Assembly (NCBI RefSeq): GCF_013364155.1
Contig: NZ_CP054916.1
Location: 3,654,501 to 3,718,500 of the forward strand
Source of the DNA: Streptomyces sp. NA02950
GTDB lineage: Bacteria > Actinomycetota > Actinomycetes > Streptomycetales > Streptomycetaceae
Reading direction: 5' to 3'
DNA length: 64,000 bases
Shown: positions 9,415-18,146 of the stretch, piece by piece
Layout of the letters: the number at the start of each line of letters is the position of its first letter
Numbering within the stretch: position 1 is the first letter of the stretch
Program-made: the position numbers and the translations under genes
The notes under the pieces: generated by a model
Told to the model about the DNA's origin: nothing
The model's database searches: none
The model's input: only the letters and a program-made list of their open reading frames with translations

Positions 9415-10505
9415 CCCGCACCGACACCCCCGCGACCGCGACGGCCGAGGAGTCCTCAGTCGTCGCCAAGCTCTCCACCCTCGACCGCTACCTCGCCGTA
9501 TGGATCCTGGCCGCGATGGCCCTCGGCCTGGGGCTCGGCCGGCTGGTCCCCGGCTTGAACGACGCCCTGGCGAAGGTGGAGATCGGTGGGATCTCCCTGC
9601 CGATCGCGCTCGGCCTGCTGATCATGATGTATCCGGTCCTGGCCAAGGTCCGCTACGACAAGCTCGACGCCGTCACCGGCGACAAGCCGCTCATGATCTC
9701 CTCACTGGTCATCAACTGGATCCTCGGTCCGGCAGTGATGTTCGCGCTCGCGTGGATCTTCCTGTCCGACCTGCCCGAGTACCGCACCGGCCTGATCATC
9801 GTCGGCTTGGCCCGCTGCATTGCCATGGTCATCATCTGGAACGACCTGGCCTGCGGCGACCGGGAAGCCGCCGCGGTCCTGGTCGCTTTGAACTCGGTCT
9901 TTCAGGTCCTCGCGTTCGGCGTGCTCGGCTGGTTCTACCTCGGCCTGCTGCCCGGCTGGCTCGGCCTGGGTGACGGCCAGCACCTGGACATCTCGATGTG
10001 GAAGATCGCCCTGAACGTGGTCATCTTCCTCGGAATCCCGCTGCTCGCCGGGTTTTTGACCCGCCGCATCGGCGAGAGCAAGCTCGGGCGTGAGCGGTAC
10101 GAGAACGGCTTCCTGCCGAAGATCGGCCCGTTCGCCCTCTACGGCCTGCTGTTCACGATCGTCATCCTCTTCGCCCTGCAGGGAAAGACGATCACCTCAC
10201 AGCCGCTGGACGTCGCACGGATCGCAGTGCCGCTGCTGGTGTACTTCGCGCTGATCTGGTTCGGCACCTTCGTCCTCGGCAAGGCGATCGGCCTGGCCTA
10301 CGACCGCACCGCCACCCTGGCCTTCACCGCAGCCGGGAACAACTTCGAGCTGGCCATCGCGGTCGCCATAACTACCTTCGGCGTCACCTCCGGCCAGGCC
10401 CTGTCCGGTGTCGTCGGCCCGCTGATCGAGGTCCCGGTGCTGGTGGCGCTGGTGTACGTCTCGCTGGCCTGGCGACGGAAGTTTAGGGCGCCTGTCGCGC
10501 CCTGA
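9411..10505 (+). CDS. acr3: Acr3 arsenite efflux permease
   Basis: A 364-residue integral membrane protein of the BART/Acr3 family with ten hydrophobic segments. The Acr3 signatures LGLLIMMYPVLAKVRYD, GLARCIAMVIIWNDLACGD (with the conserved Cys of the arsenite path) and TLAFTAAGNNFELAIAVAI are all present. The GTG start overlaps the arsR stop by four bases, a sign of translational coupling. It exports arsenite using the proton gradient. Confidence 0.95.
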   Translation: MTRTDTPATATAEESSVVAKLSTLDRYLAVWILAAMALGLGLGRLVPGLNDALAKVEIGGISLPIALGLLIMMYPVLAKVRYDKLDAVTGDKPLMISSLVINWILGPAVMFALAWIFLSDLPEYRTGLIIVGLARCIAMVIIWNDLACGDREAAAVLVALNSVFQVLAFGVLGWFYLGLLPGWLGLGDGQHLDISMWKIALNVVIFLGIPLLAGFLTRRIGESKLGRERYENGFLPKIGPFALYGLLFTIVILFALQGKTITSQPLDVARIAVPLLVYFALIWFGTFVLGKAIGLAYDRTATLAFTAAGNNFELAIAVAITTFGVTSGQALSGVVGPLIEVPVLVALVYVSLAWRRKFRAPVAP

Positions 10506-10826
10506 TCGGTGCCGCATCAAGGCTGGAGATCGGTTGTCCCTTGGGTACCAACGGGCCTTCAGCGTCCTCGTGTCACTGCGCTCTTCCACGCCGCCAGTCG
10601 GGGGCAGCGCCAGGTTACGGACCTGCTGCTGGCCAGCCGACTCCCCATGATCTGCTCAGCGACGCCGGGATGAAGGCGCTCGCCTCGCAGCTCTGGGGCA
10701 CCATCCAGGGTGCCGTCCAGACGCGCGACGGCGCCTTCGAGACCGCGCGGCTGTGTGTCGCCTGTCATCGAAGATCGCCGCGTGGGTGGCCCCGGAGCCG
10801 AAGGGCGGGCGCGCATCTCTCCCCCC

Positions 10827-11040
10827 ACGGGGATCGCCTCCACTCGCGGGAACGACCATCCGGTGGAGGTCACAGGCCCGCGTGGTTGCCGCGAACGCCT
10901 CCGCATCCTCCGGCTCACTCCTGTCGTCGGAACAGACCTCCACGACCAAGCCGCAGCCGTCATCGAGCCAGGCGGGGAAGTCCGCGGTGTGCCGCGACGG
11001 CCGCGGGGACCGGGCCAGAAATGCCAGAATGGCCGCCCGA
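10827..11040 (-). pseudogene. TnsA-like transposase endonuclease fragment
   Basis: The minus-strand frame reads RAAILAFLARSPRPSRH, then TADFPAWLDDGCGLVVEVCS, then DDRSEPEDAEAFAATTRAC. This is the pattern of actinobacterial TnsA-like endonuclease subunits (P/ADF...DG..LVVDV..DDR..P.DAEAFEATARAC). The usual start, the N-terminal domain and a proper C-terminus are missing, and the frame decays into arginine-rich nonsense after about 10827. I see no other gene in 10506-11111. It marks an old heteromeric-transposon insertion next to the ars genes. Confidence 0.45.
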
Positions 11041-11111
11041 GAGAAAGGATCACGTGAAGGAGCCTTCGAACCTTAAGGACCAGGTACGGCCGCAGCCTTG
11101 TCTGGTGAGTC

Positions 11112-12356
11112 TCAGTCGAAGGCGTGGACGATCCTCTCGACAATGGCGTGCACGCCGCTCCAGTCAGCGAAGTCGCTCCGCTGCCCCCGTTGGGCAGCCC
11201 TGACCTTCTTCTGGAAGGCCTTCTGCACCAGCCTCTTGTGCTGCTTCGAGAGGGCACCGTGGGGGCGTTGCACCGTGGGCCCGTAGTTCTGCAGGTGGAC
11301 TGGTGCCAACGAGCCGCCGAAAGTCAGGACGTCCTCGCCGAGATACATCTCCAGGGAACCGGCCACGCCGTTCAGATTGGTCAGTGACACCACTGAGGAC
11401 GACGGACCGATGGTGGGGTAGCTGGCCAACATGGGCAGATCCGGATAGTGCAGAACCTGGCACCCTTCTGGCAGCTTTCGGCTCTTGAGCTTGGCAAGGG
11501 CTATGTGTGCAGCAGTGTCATTGTCGGCGATAGCCACGAAGCGGTTGGCGACGCCGGCCGCAATGAACGCAGACACCATCACCACAAGCGCGCCGGCGCT
11601 GCCCTGCGCGTCCGTTCCGGAGTAGTCGATGAAGCGTACGAACCCCACGAGGTGCGGATGGGTGGTCTGCATGGCCTGAGTGAGCAATCTGGAATCGGTG
11701 CTTCCCTCAGTCAGCACAATCAGCGGAGCATCAGCCGGCAGGGATGCGAGTTGCCGCATGCGCGTCGGTCCCGCAACGGGCTGGACTGGGTCCATATGGA
11801 CGCAGCATCCGGTCAACTCGCTGAGATCCAGCCCAACTCGTGTCTCGTCGGGGGCCTGGTCCAGAAGCAGTCGTATCAGGCTGCGAACCTCAACAATGCC
11901 GCGGAGCTCGTCGACGTCTTGAACGGTCTCCACGAACTGATTTTCGTACTGGAGGTACTCCCCGATCGTTTCGAAAGACTTCCTGTGTGGTCTGACCGCT
12001 CTCCCGATGCCCGCCAGCAGATCAGCGGACTCACGTGGTTCCCGGGTTCGAGGCTCCCTCACCCACTCGTCCTTCGCCGCTTCCTCCCGTTCGTCTTCGT
12101 AGCTCTTGCGCCACTGCAAGAGACCCTCCGCCAGGTCGGCCTGCGCCCGCCGCGAGGTGAAGCCTTGCACGTCCAGACGCTGCCGCAGCGCGTGGGCGGT
12201 GGTGAAGTACCCGAACTTTCCCTCGCCCGTCGCTTCATTCGGAGCGACACACTCTCGTTCAGCCTCGTCGAATAGTGCCGCCAGCTGCTCGTCGTAGTGG
12301 TTGCGGAAGTAGAAGAACTGACAGTCCCCGACTACGAGATATGAGTAATGCCCCAT
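11112..12356 (-). CDS. HEPN/Toprim-associated domain protein
   Basis: A 414-residue protein beginning MGHYSYLVVGDCQFFYF, typical of the HEPN/Toprim N-terminal domain family. IVLTEGSTDSRLL (about 210-225) is the Toprim Glu motif, and AIADNDTAAH (about 275-285) is the Toprim DxD-like motif with N in the middle. Toprim folds bind metal and nick or cleave nucleic acid; HEPN-linked versions are predicted RNA- or DNA-targeting defence proteins. The next gene upstream on the same strand is a TIGR02391/Ymh HEPN-type protein, with 178 bases between them. A defence role is inferred from family context. Confidence 0.7.
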   Translation of the reverse strand: MGHYSYLVVGDCQFFYFRNHYDEQLAALFDEAERECVAPNEATGEGKFGYFTTAHALRQRLDVQGFTSRRAQADLAEGLLQWRKSYEDEREEAAKDEWVREPRTREPRESADLLAGIGRAVRPHRKSFETIGEYLQYENQFVETVQDVDELRGIVEVRSLIRLLLDQAPDETRVGLDLSELTGCCVHMDPVQPVAGPTRMRQLASLPADAPLIVLTEGSTDSRLLTQAMQTTHPHLVGFVRFIDYSGTDAQGSAGALVVMVSAFIAAGVANRFVAIADNDTAAHIALAKLKSRKLPEGCQVLHYPDLPMLASYPTIGPSSSVVSLTNLNGVAGSLEMYLGEDVLTFGGSLAPVHLQNYGPTVQRPHGALSKQHKRLVQKAFQKKVRAAQRGQRSDFADWSGVHAIVERIVHAFD

Positions 12357-12534
12357 CCAGCAAGGCTCCCATCCTCGCCACTTCGTCGTGGCTCAAATTC
12401 CATGGGCTGTGGGCGGGGAACATCGTCGTCAGCAGGATGCCTGGGCTCCGGAGAAGAGCGAAGACCAACGGCAACACCACCCGAGACGTAAGGACTTCTG
12501 GATCTACGCTGCACAGAACACCCTGCCGCCTGGC

Positions 12535-13275
12535 TCACAGCTCCACCGTGGCGGAATCCACCCAGCGGGCCAGGACACTGAAGGCCGCCAGCTGCTCCAG
12601 CGCCTGGTGTTCCGGCAGCTCGGGCAAGCCGTCCTCGTGGCTGTTGGGATTGCGGATCCCCGCGTAACACCCATCGGCGAAGGACATGGCGCCGCGGTGA
12701 AGGCTGCGGAAGGTGTCGCTGCCGTCATCGGCCGTGATCCGCAGCCGGGGCTGGCCGGGCTTGGGCGGGTCCTGGGAGAAGACGCTCTTGAAGAGGTTGG
12801 TCTCGCTCACGTCGCGGCGTACGACCTTGTTCTGCGTCTCGGCGTTGACTTTCCTGGCGGCCGCGGTGACCGCTTCGCGGAAGTGGCCGCTCTGCCACAA
12901 CGACCGCGCCCCATCCCACACCCACGGATGCATCATGGCGGCACTGATCTGGGGCGCGTCATCACCGAGGCGTTCCCTGATCTCCGTGTCACGCACAAGG
13001 ACGACATCAGCCCGCTGGACCGCCTCGCGGTGCTGGCACCAACGATTGACCCGCTTGTTGCGCTCGCTGGGGACTTCCGTCCGCCACCGTGGCAGCACAC
13101 GGTCCAGGATCCGCTCCACCACCTGTGCGCTGGCGACGATCTCGTCCTGCGTGCCACGGTTCGCCCGACTACTGCTCAAGTTGGTGGTCCCGGGAGGGTC
13201 GGGCGGCCGGTACAGCTCCGTCAGTTCCAGGAAACCCGTGAGCTGTTCGCGGGCCCAGTCAATGTCGATGCCCAT
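12535..13275 (-). CDS. TIGR02391 (Ymh-type, HEPN-like) protein
   Basis: The C-terminal half HPWVWDGARSLWQSGHFREAV, then KVNAETQ, ITADDGSDTF, SLHRGAMSFADGCY and GIRNPNSHED matches the conserved core of TIGR02391/Hypoth_Ymh proteins. IRNPNSH gives the Rx4H motif of HEPN ribonucleases. ATG 13275 (MGIDIDWAREQL) is the likely start, since sequence before it is arginine-rich filler. The N-terminal 90 residues are probably a partner-binding domain. It sits upstream of the HEPN/Toprim gene on the same strand. These proteins occur in defence islands; the actual target is unknown. Confidence 0.7.
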   Translation of the reverse strand: MGIDIDWAREQLTGFLELTELYRPPDPPGTTNLSSSRANRGTQDEIVASAQVVERILDRVLPRWRTEVPSERNKRVNRWCQHREAVQRADVVLVRDTEIRERLGDDAPQISAAMMHPWVWDGARSLWQSGHFREAVTAAARKVNAETQNKVVRRDVSETNLFKSVFSQDPPKPGQPRLRITADDGSDTFRSLHRGAMSFADGCYAGIRNPNSHEDGLPELPEHQALEQLAAFSVLARWVDSATVEL

Positions 13276-13358
13276 CAGAGCATCATCCCCGTCAGCACCG
13301 ACATCACACTGCTCCTTTCCCGCGCCCCCTGGCGGATCACGGATACGGCGGGTGGACG

Positions 13359-13868
13359 TCAGACGATAGCCGGGCTGCGCCGTTCGATGAGCAGCACGTC
13401 GCGCCATGTGCCGTGGTGGCGGCCGATGCGTTCGCGGGTGCCGATAATCCGGAACCCGGCACGCTGGCGCACGGCGAGGCTGGTGGTGTTCTCGGGGAAG
13501 GTGCCGGACTGGATGGTCCAGATCCCTGCCGCCTCGGTGGAGTCGATGAGTGCCTTGAGCAGCGCGGAGGCGATGCCACGTCCACGGGCGCCGGGGTCGA
13601 CGTACACCGCGTGCTCGCTCACGCCGGCATCGGCGCAGCGGCTGGAGGCCTTGGTGGCCGCGATCCAGCCGAGGACCGCTCCGCTCGCGTCGAGCGCGGC
13701 GAAGCGGTGGCCGGGGAGTTTGGCCGCGTCGAAGGTGTCCCAGGCGGGGGCGGTGGTCTCGAAGGCTGCGTTGCCTTCGTCGATGCCCGGCTGGTAGGTC
13801 GCCAGCACCTGCTCGGCGTGCTGTGCCGTCAGCGGCACGATCAGCGGACCCACAGCCCCGTTGCTCAT
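13359..13868 (-). CDS. GNAT acetyltransferase, ArsN1/PPT acetyltransferase-like
   Basis: A 169-residue GNAT enzyme. VLGWIAATKASSRCADAGVSEHAVYVDPGARGRGIASALL holds the acetyl-CoA loop (ARGRGIA), followed by IIGTRERIGRHHGTWRDVLLIERR, the C-terminal signature of phosphinothricin acetyltransferases. ArsN1, which acetylates the arsenic antibiotic arsinothricin, belongs to the same family and is commonly coded beside arsR. Its place directly after an arsR and opposite a flavin monooxygenase makes ArsN1 the favoured reading. Phosphinothricin or methionine-sulfoximine acetylation is the alternative, and sequence alone cannot separate them. Confidence 0.75.
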   Translation of the reverse strand: MSNGAVGPLIVPLTAQHAEQVLATYQPGIDEGNAAFETTAPAWDTFDAAKLPGHRFAALDASGAVLGWIAATKASSRCADAGVSEHAVYVDPGARGRGIASALLKALIDSTEAAGIWTIQSGTFPENTTSLAVRQRAGFRIIGTRERIGRHHGTWRDVLLIERRSPAIV

Positions 13869-13893
13869 CGCTCCCCCGTTGATTCCGCTTCCG

Positions 13894-14268
13894 TCAGGCA
13901 GTAGCCGGCGATGCGATCAGCTGGCCCATGGCCGCAAGCACGGAGGGCTCGACCCGGTAGTACACCCAGGTTCCGCGCCGCTGGGAGGTCAGCAGCCCGG
14001 TCTCCTTGAGCTTCTTCAGGTGATGGGAGACGGTCGGCTGGGAAACGCCGACGTCGGAGATGTCGCACACGCATGCCTCGCCGCCCTCGTGCGAGGCGAT
14101 GGCGGAGAACAGCCGCAGCCGGACGGGGTCGCCGAGCGCCTTGAACATCGGCGCGGCTGTCTCGGCCTCCTCGGCGGTGAAGGGGCGCTCGGCCAGCGGC
14201 GGGCAGCATGGCGCTACCACCGGGCCGGTTTCCGTATCGAGCTGCGGCATCGCTTGCGCGTTCGACAT
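13894..14268 (-). CDS. arsR: ArsR-family repressor, CVC type
   Basis: A 124-residue ArsR with ALGDPVRLRLFSAIASHEGGEACVCDISDVGVSQPTVSHHLKKLKETGLLTSQRRGTWVYYRV. CVCD is the arsenic site, and an extra APCC pair near the N-terminus adds thiols. ATG 14268 (MSNAQAMPQ) is chosen because an operator copy abuts it on the upstream side. It lies 25 bases ahead of the acetyltransferase gene on the same strand and is divergent from the flavin monooxygenase. It probably represses both directions through the twin dyads described separately. Confidence 0.9.
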   Translation of the reverse strand: MSNAQAMPQLDTETGPVVAPCCPPLAERPFTAEEAETAAPMFKALGDPVRLRLFSAIASHEGGEACVCDISDVGVSQPTVSHHLKKLKETGLLTSQRRGTWVYYRVEPSVLAAMGQLIASPATA

Positions 14269-14297
14269 GCGTCTATGTTGACACACATCGAATCAGG
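14269..14297. promoter_or_regulatory. ArsR operator copy 1 (upstream of arsR)
   Basis: CGTCTATGTTGACA followed by TCGAATCA repeats the centre and right arm of the perfect dyad at 14462-14499, with four differing bases between the two blocks. It begins one base from the arsR start codon, as expected for autoregulation. Confidence 0.6.
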
Positions 14298-14461
14298 CAG
14301 GCAGGGGCCGATGACCTCGGGCTGCAGCCGGGGCCCGGCCATCTGGCCGGAGGTTCTCCACCTCCACCGGCCCCAGAGCTGCCTCCGCAGGGCGCGCGCG
14401 GCGGCCAGTCCGCACTGGCTGCCGCCGACTCGCCGCGACGGCGACGCACTACTCCACCCAT

Positions 14462-14499
14462 TGATTCGACAAACGTCTATGTTGACGTTTGTCGAATCA
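14462..14499. promoter_or_regulatory. ArsR operator copy 2, perfect 16-bp inverted repeat
   Basis: TGATTCGACAAACGTC (14462-14477), spacer TATGTT, then GACGTTTGTCGAATCA (14484-14499): both arms match exactly. It lies 57 bases upstream of the flavin monooxygenase start and shares its core with copy 1 beside arsR. This is the strongest operator-like dyad in the left half of the window. The 164 bases between the two copies hold no gene. Confidence 0.7.
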
Positions 14500-14556
14500 G
14501 TGCGCATGCTGGTGGCGGAAGCCATCGACGGATGTCGAAATACGCGAGGAGTCGCC

Positions 14557-15966
14557 GTGACCGTGCCCGCCGCTGCGAAGCTGCCCGTTGTCGTGATCGG
14601 AGCCGGGCCGATCGGCTTGGCCGCCGCCGCCCACCTGATCGACCAGGACATCGAGCCCCTGGTTTTGGAGGCCGGACCGGCCGCCGGAGCCGCGGTGCGC
14701 GAGTGGTCGCACGTGCGGCTGTTCTCCCCCTGGGGCGAGGTCACCGACCCGGCTGCCGAGAAGCTGCTGGCCCCGACCGGCTGGGTGCGGCCGGAGGCCG
14801 CCGCCTATCCGTCCGGTGGTGACTGGGCCGAGCAGTACCTCAAGCCCCTGGCCGATGTCCTCGGCGACAGGGTGCGGTACGGCGCCGCCGTGACAGGCGT
14901 CTCCCGGGCCGGCCGGGACCGGATCGTGGACGCAGACCGCCAGATGCAGCCCTTCGTGGTCCACATCAGCCTTGCCGACGGCGGCGAGGAGCGGGTTTTC
15001 GCCCGCGCCGTGATCGACGCCTCCGGCACCTGGGCCCTTCCCGGCCCCGCCGGTGGCAGCGGCCTTGCGGCACTTGGCGAGAAGGCCGCCGTGGACCGGA
15101 TCACCTACCGGGTTCCCGACCTCAAGGACCCCGCCGTCCGTGCCCGCTACGCGGGCAAGCGCACGGCGGTGATCGGCTCGGGCGCCTCCGCTTTCACCGC
15201 CCTGGCATACCTCGCAGACCTCGCCAAGAGCGGCGACGGCAACGGCGCCAAGGCTGTGTGGATCCTGCGCCGGGGCATCTCCGGGTCCACTTTCGGGGGC
15301 GGCGCCGCCGATCAGTTGCCCGCCCGCGGCGCTCTGGGCCTGGCGGCGAAGGCCGCCGTCGACGAGGGGCACGCCGATGCGGTCACCGGGTTCCGCACCG
15401 AAGCGATCGAGCGCGGCAGCGACGGCCGCCTGACGCTGGTGGCTGAGGACGGGCGCCGTCTGGATCCGGTGGACGAGGTGATCGTGCTGACCGGCTTCCG
15501 CCCGGACCTCACCTTCCTGTCCGAGATCCGCCTCGGCCTGGACGAGCGCCTCCAGGTGCCCGTCGCGCTCGCCCCGCTCATCGACCCCAACCAGCACTCC
15601 TGCGGCACCGTCTACCCCCACGGCCACCGCGAACTCTCCCACCCCGAGCACGGCATCTACCTGGTCGGCATGAAGTCCTACGGCCGCGCTCCGACCTTCC
15701 TGGCCATGACCGGCTACGAACAGGTCCGCTCCGTCGCCGCCGCCATCGCGGGCGACACCGAAGCCGCCGACCGCGTCGAACTCACTCTTCCCGAGACCGG
15801 GGTGTGCGGGGGCGCCGGACTGTTCGACACCCCCGACGGCCAGCAGACCGACGGCGGCGGCTGCTGCGCGGCACCGGAGCCGCAGCTCATCCAGTTCGCT
15901 GCCCCGGCCACGACGCAGGGCCCGGCCCAAGAGGGTCCGGCCGGCGGTGGCTGCTGCGGCTCGTGA
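14557..15966 (+). CDS. ArsO-like flavin-dependent monooxygenase with Cys-rich tail
   Basis: A 469-residue FAD/NAD(P)-binding oxidoreductase. VVVIGAGPIGLAAAAHL is the FAD Rossmann loop, FSPWGEVTDP and IDASGTW follow, and TAVIGSGASAFTALAYL is the NADP Rossmann loop. The C-terminal 60 residues are unusual: CGGAG, GGGCCAAPEP and a terminal GGGCCGS give five cysteines in two vicinal pairs, probably soft-metal ligands. GTG 14557 has GAGGAG six bases upstream. Related enzymes are called ArsO and are thought to oxidise organoarsenicals. Its operator and the adjacent ArsN1-like gene support an organoarsenic-antibiotic resistance unit; the substrate is inferred. Confidence 0.8.
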   Translation: MTVPAAAKLPVVVIGAGPIGLAAAAHLIDQDIEPLVLEAGPAAGAAVREWSHVRLFSPWGEVTDPAAEKLLAPTGWVRPEAAAYPSGGDWAEQYLKPLADVLGDRVRYGAAVTGVSRAGRDRIVDADRQMQPFVVHISLADGGEERVFARAVIDASGTWALPGPAGGSGLAALGEKAAVDRITYRVPDLKDPAVRARYAGKRTAVIGSGASAFTALAYLADLAKSGDGNGAKAVWILRRGISGSTFGGGAADQLPARGALGLAAKAAVDEGHADAVTGFRTEAIERGSDGRLTLVAEDGRRLDPVDEVIVLTGFRPDLTFLSEIRLGLDERLQVPVALAPLIDPNQHSCGTVYPHGHRELSHPEHGIYLVGMKSYGRAPTFLAMTGYEQVRSVAAAIAGDTEAADRVELTLPETGVCGGAGLFDTPDGQQTDGGGCCAAPEPQLIQFAAPATTQGPAQEGPAGGGCCGS

Positions 15967-15993
15967 CCGGCCTGAAGACCATGCCGACGGACC

Positions 15994-16536
15994 TCAGACC
16001 TCCTGGCCGACGTGCCACTCCAGAGTGATCCAGCCGTCCGGGATCCAGCCGCCCACGTACCCCTTGAGGAACAGGTCCAGATCCGCGGCCCCTACGCCCC
16101 CGACCCGCTCGGCAACGCGGGCGTACGGAAGCCATACAAGGGCCACCGCGGTGTCGTGCACAGCGCCTCGTGCGGTGAGATGTGCGGTGAAGATGCGGCG
16201 CTCACCCTGCCGCCGCCGTGGCCAGGTGCCGGGGGCGGTGGGCCGGATGCGGCCGGTGACCGCCCCCAGGCGGATGCCCCCCGGCGGGGCCATCGCGCAC
16301 GCAAGACGCTGCGCGGCCCGCCGGTAGGGCTCAGCCGGCCTGCGCTGCACGGCGGGCAGGGCCCAGGATCGGCCGGTTTCCGAGGGCCCGGGAGGGAACA
16401 GGGCAACCTGGTGGCGCCGGTCGAAGCAGACCAGGAGGACATCACCCCAGGGCGGTGCATACATGCACATGCCCGTGAGCGTAGGGGCGAATGCGATGCC
16501 GCGCGCGCCCGGACGGGCAGGCGGGCGATCCGGCAC
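15994..16536 (-). CDS. hypothetical protein, possibly degenerate NUDIX fold
   Basis: The central part (DVLLVCFDRRHQVALFPPG, then RRIFTAHL and ALVWLPYARVAE) resembles the strand layout of Streptomyces NUDIX proteins, but the catalytic Nudix box (GX5EX7REUXEE) is absent, so no hydrolase activity can be claimed. MCMYAPPWGDVLL at 16470 is a more natural start than the first codon of the frame. It runs in the same direction as the XRE gene at 16577-16930 and may share its transcript. Confidence 0.4.
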   Translation of the reverse strand: MPDRPPARPGARGIAFAPTLTGMCMYAPPWGDVLLVCFDRRHQVALFPPGPSETGRSWALPAVQRRPAEPYRRAAQRLACAMAPPGGIRLGAVTGRIRPTAPGTWPRRRQGERRIFTAHLTARGAVHDTAVALVWLPYARVAERVGGVGAADLDLFLKGYVGGWIPDGWITLEWHVGQEV

Positions 16537-16576
16537 CCCGCCCTGCGCCCAACCACAGAGGAAGAGACCCGCACCC

Positions 16577-16930
16577 TCAACCGGAGGATGACGAGGGCGC
16601 CGGCAATGCCCCTGGGCCGGGCCAGACCTGGAAGCCGAAGGCGGCCTCCAGCCGGGCCAGGGTGCCCAGGTCCGGCATCACTTTGCCGTTGATGACACGG
16701 CTGATGGTGGAGTGGTTGACCCCCGTCACCTCAGCGAGTGTCCGCAGGCTGTATCCGCTGACGGTGAGGGCGTTTCCCAAGTTGCGGGCGAGTGCCTGGC
16801 CGTAGTGGGCACTGACGGGGGCGTCGGGCGCGAGAGCGGCATGCGGCCAGGCGTCGTCGACGACATAGTCGCGCGGCACCTTGTCGTTACTGCTCCGGGG
16901 CATGCCCGGATCATCCCACGCACCCGTCAT
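16577..16930 (-). CDS. XRE-family DNA-binding protein
   Basis: A 117-residue protein with a single Cro/C1 helix-turn-helix: SLRTLAEVTGVNHSTISRVINGKVMPDLGTLARLEAAFG. ATG 16930 (MTGAWDDPG) follows GAAGGAGGG at a good distance; the frame continues upstream but without support. No effector domain is seen. It probably controls itself and the small gene downstream (15994-16536). Confidence 0.75.
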   Translation of the reverse strand: MTGAWDDPGMPRSSNDKVPRDYVVDDAWPHAALAPDAPVSAHYGQALARNLGNALTVSGYSLRTLAEVTGVNHSTISRVINGKVMPDLGTLARLEAAFGFQVWPGPGALPAPSSSSG

Positions 16931-17427
16931 CCGCCGACCCTCCTTCTCGTTTCCCGGCAGCCATCCACCAGAGACCCTGGTGCATACATACACCATTTCG
17001 GGAGCTTGTATCGACACCCTTCAATGCATCGGCGCAATGTGGTCCACGCCCCGGCGTCCCGCGCCGCCCTCTTTCCCCTCCTGCCGCACGGGCTCGCGGG
17101 GCTTTGTGCATGTGCAGGATTCCGCCCGGGATTGCCCGCCTTTACGCGAGCGCCGTTTCACTCCCGTGCGCCCCCTGCGTTTCCGGCTCGCGTCACACTG
17201 ACGGTGAGTAACTGAGGTCACCGGAAGAAAAGGCAGGTGAGAGGCGGAATGCTGTTCCGCCGTGCGGCACTGCCTGTTCTTTTTCGGATTGCGTTCGATG
17301 CGGTTTCACCTGGCCGACTGTGACACTGAGGGGGCATTTCCGGGAGAAGATCTACTGGACTGAGAAGTCACTGGATACGCTCATCAGTGATTCGCCGGAG
17401 CCGGGATATCCGGGGGGAGGTTCTTCC
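16931..17427. other. 497-base region without a supportable gene
   Basis: This separates the divergent XRE gene and the coiled-coil protein. Several frames are open only because of GC bias, and none has a ribosome site with a recognisable product. GGGAGG at 17415-17420 serves the next gene. I see no tRNA, clear terminator or strong dyad. Confidence 0.4.
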
Positions 17428-17907
17428 ATGAAGTCGCATCGGGCACTGGCTGTCCTCGCCGAACTGAGGTCTTTGGCCGCACACGATGCGAGGCAGCTGT
17501 CCGCGGCGAAGGACCGCCTCGCCCGGGCGGAGGCGGAACTGGCCGCCGCCCGCTCCGGGTTCGACTCTGCGAGCGCACGGGCTGGGGTCTCCCAGCGCGT
17601 CGTGCACGGCGCAGAGGAACTGCTGCACACCGCCGCACACGACCGGGGCGAGGAACCGCGCGGGGCCCGCACCGTGGCCGACCCGGCGGGGCGGACGCCG
17701 ACGATCGCCCAGGAGGTGCTGGCCTTCCTCCGCCCGCGCCGGCGCGCTGCCCGCGCAGAGATCGTCCGGCACATGAAGTCCGCACGCCCGGACATCAAAC
17801 CCGCCAGTCTGCGGCGGGAGTTGAACCGTATGGTCACCAAGAGGACGCTGGTCCTGGTCGAAGGCTCCCTCTACGTGCCGGTGCCCGCAGCGGGCGGTGA
17901 TCAGTAG
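17428..17907 (+). CDS. hypothetical coiled-coil/winged-helix-like protein
   Basis: A 159-residue protein. Residues 1-65 are an alanine/arginine-rich coiled coil (AAKDRLARAEAELAAARS). Residues 90-150 (TIAQEVLAFLRPRRRAARAEIVRHMKSARPDIKPASLRRELNRMVTKRTLVLVEGSLYVPV) look like a winged helix of the kind that senses or binds DNA. ATG 17428 has GGGAGG at 17415-17420. The family is not one I can name; it is a small nucleoid- or regulator-type protein at best. Confidence 0.55.
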   Translation: MKSHRALAVLAELRSLAAHDARQLSAAKDRLARAEAELAAARSGFDSASARAGVSQRVVHGAEELLHTAAHDRGEEPRGARTVADPAGRTPTIAQEVLAFLRPRRRAARAEIVRHMKSARPDIKPASLRRELNRMVTKRTLVLVEGSLYVPVPAAGGDQ

Positions 17908-18146
17908 AGGAGGCCGCCGCGCCAGAAATGGCCCGCACAACGCGAACGTGCCGCCGAGGAAGAGTCGGCGGCACGAGGACACGCGGTTATCTGGGCTCAC
18001 GCATCACGATGATTCTATGCGCCTTTCGGCGCGAATGCGAGAGCCCGCAGGAATTCGGCCCCAAGGGGCCGGGAATTGGGCTCAACATGTCTTTTTCTTC
18101 CTCTCGCCGGACAGATTCCGGCACCGGCCGTAACGCGGACCCTTTC

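Noticed and set aside
15994..16536. Functional NUDIX hydrolase
   Set aside because: The fold is suggestive but the Nudix box is absent; kept as hypothetical.
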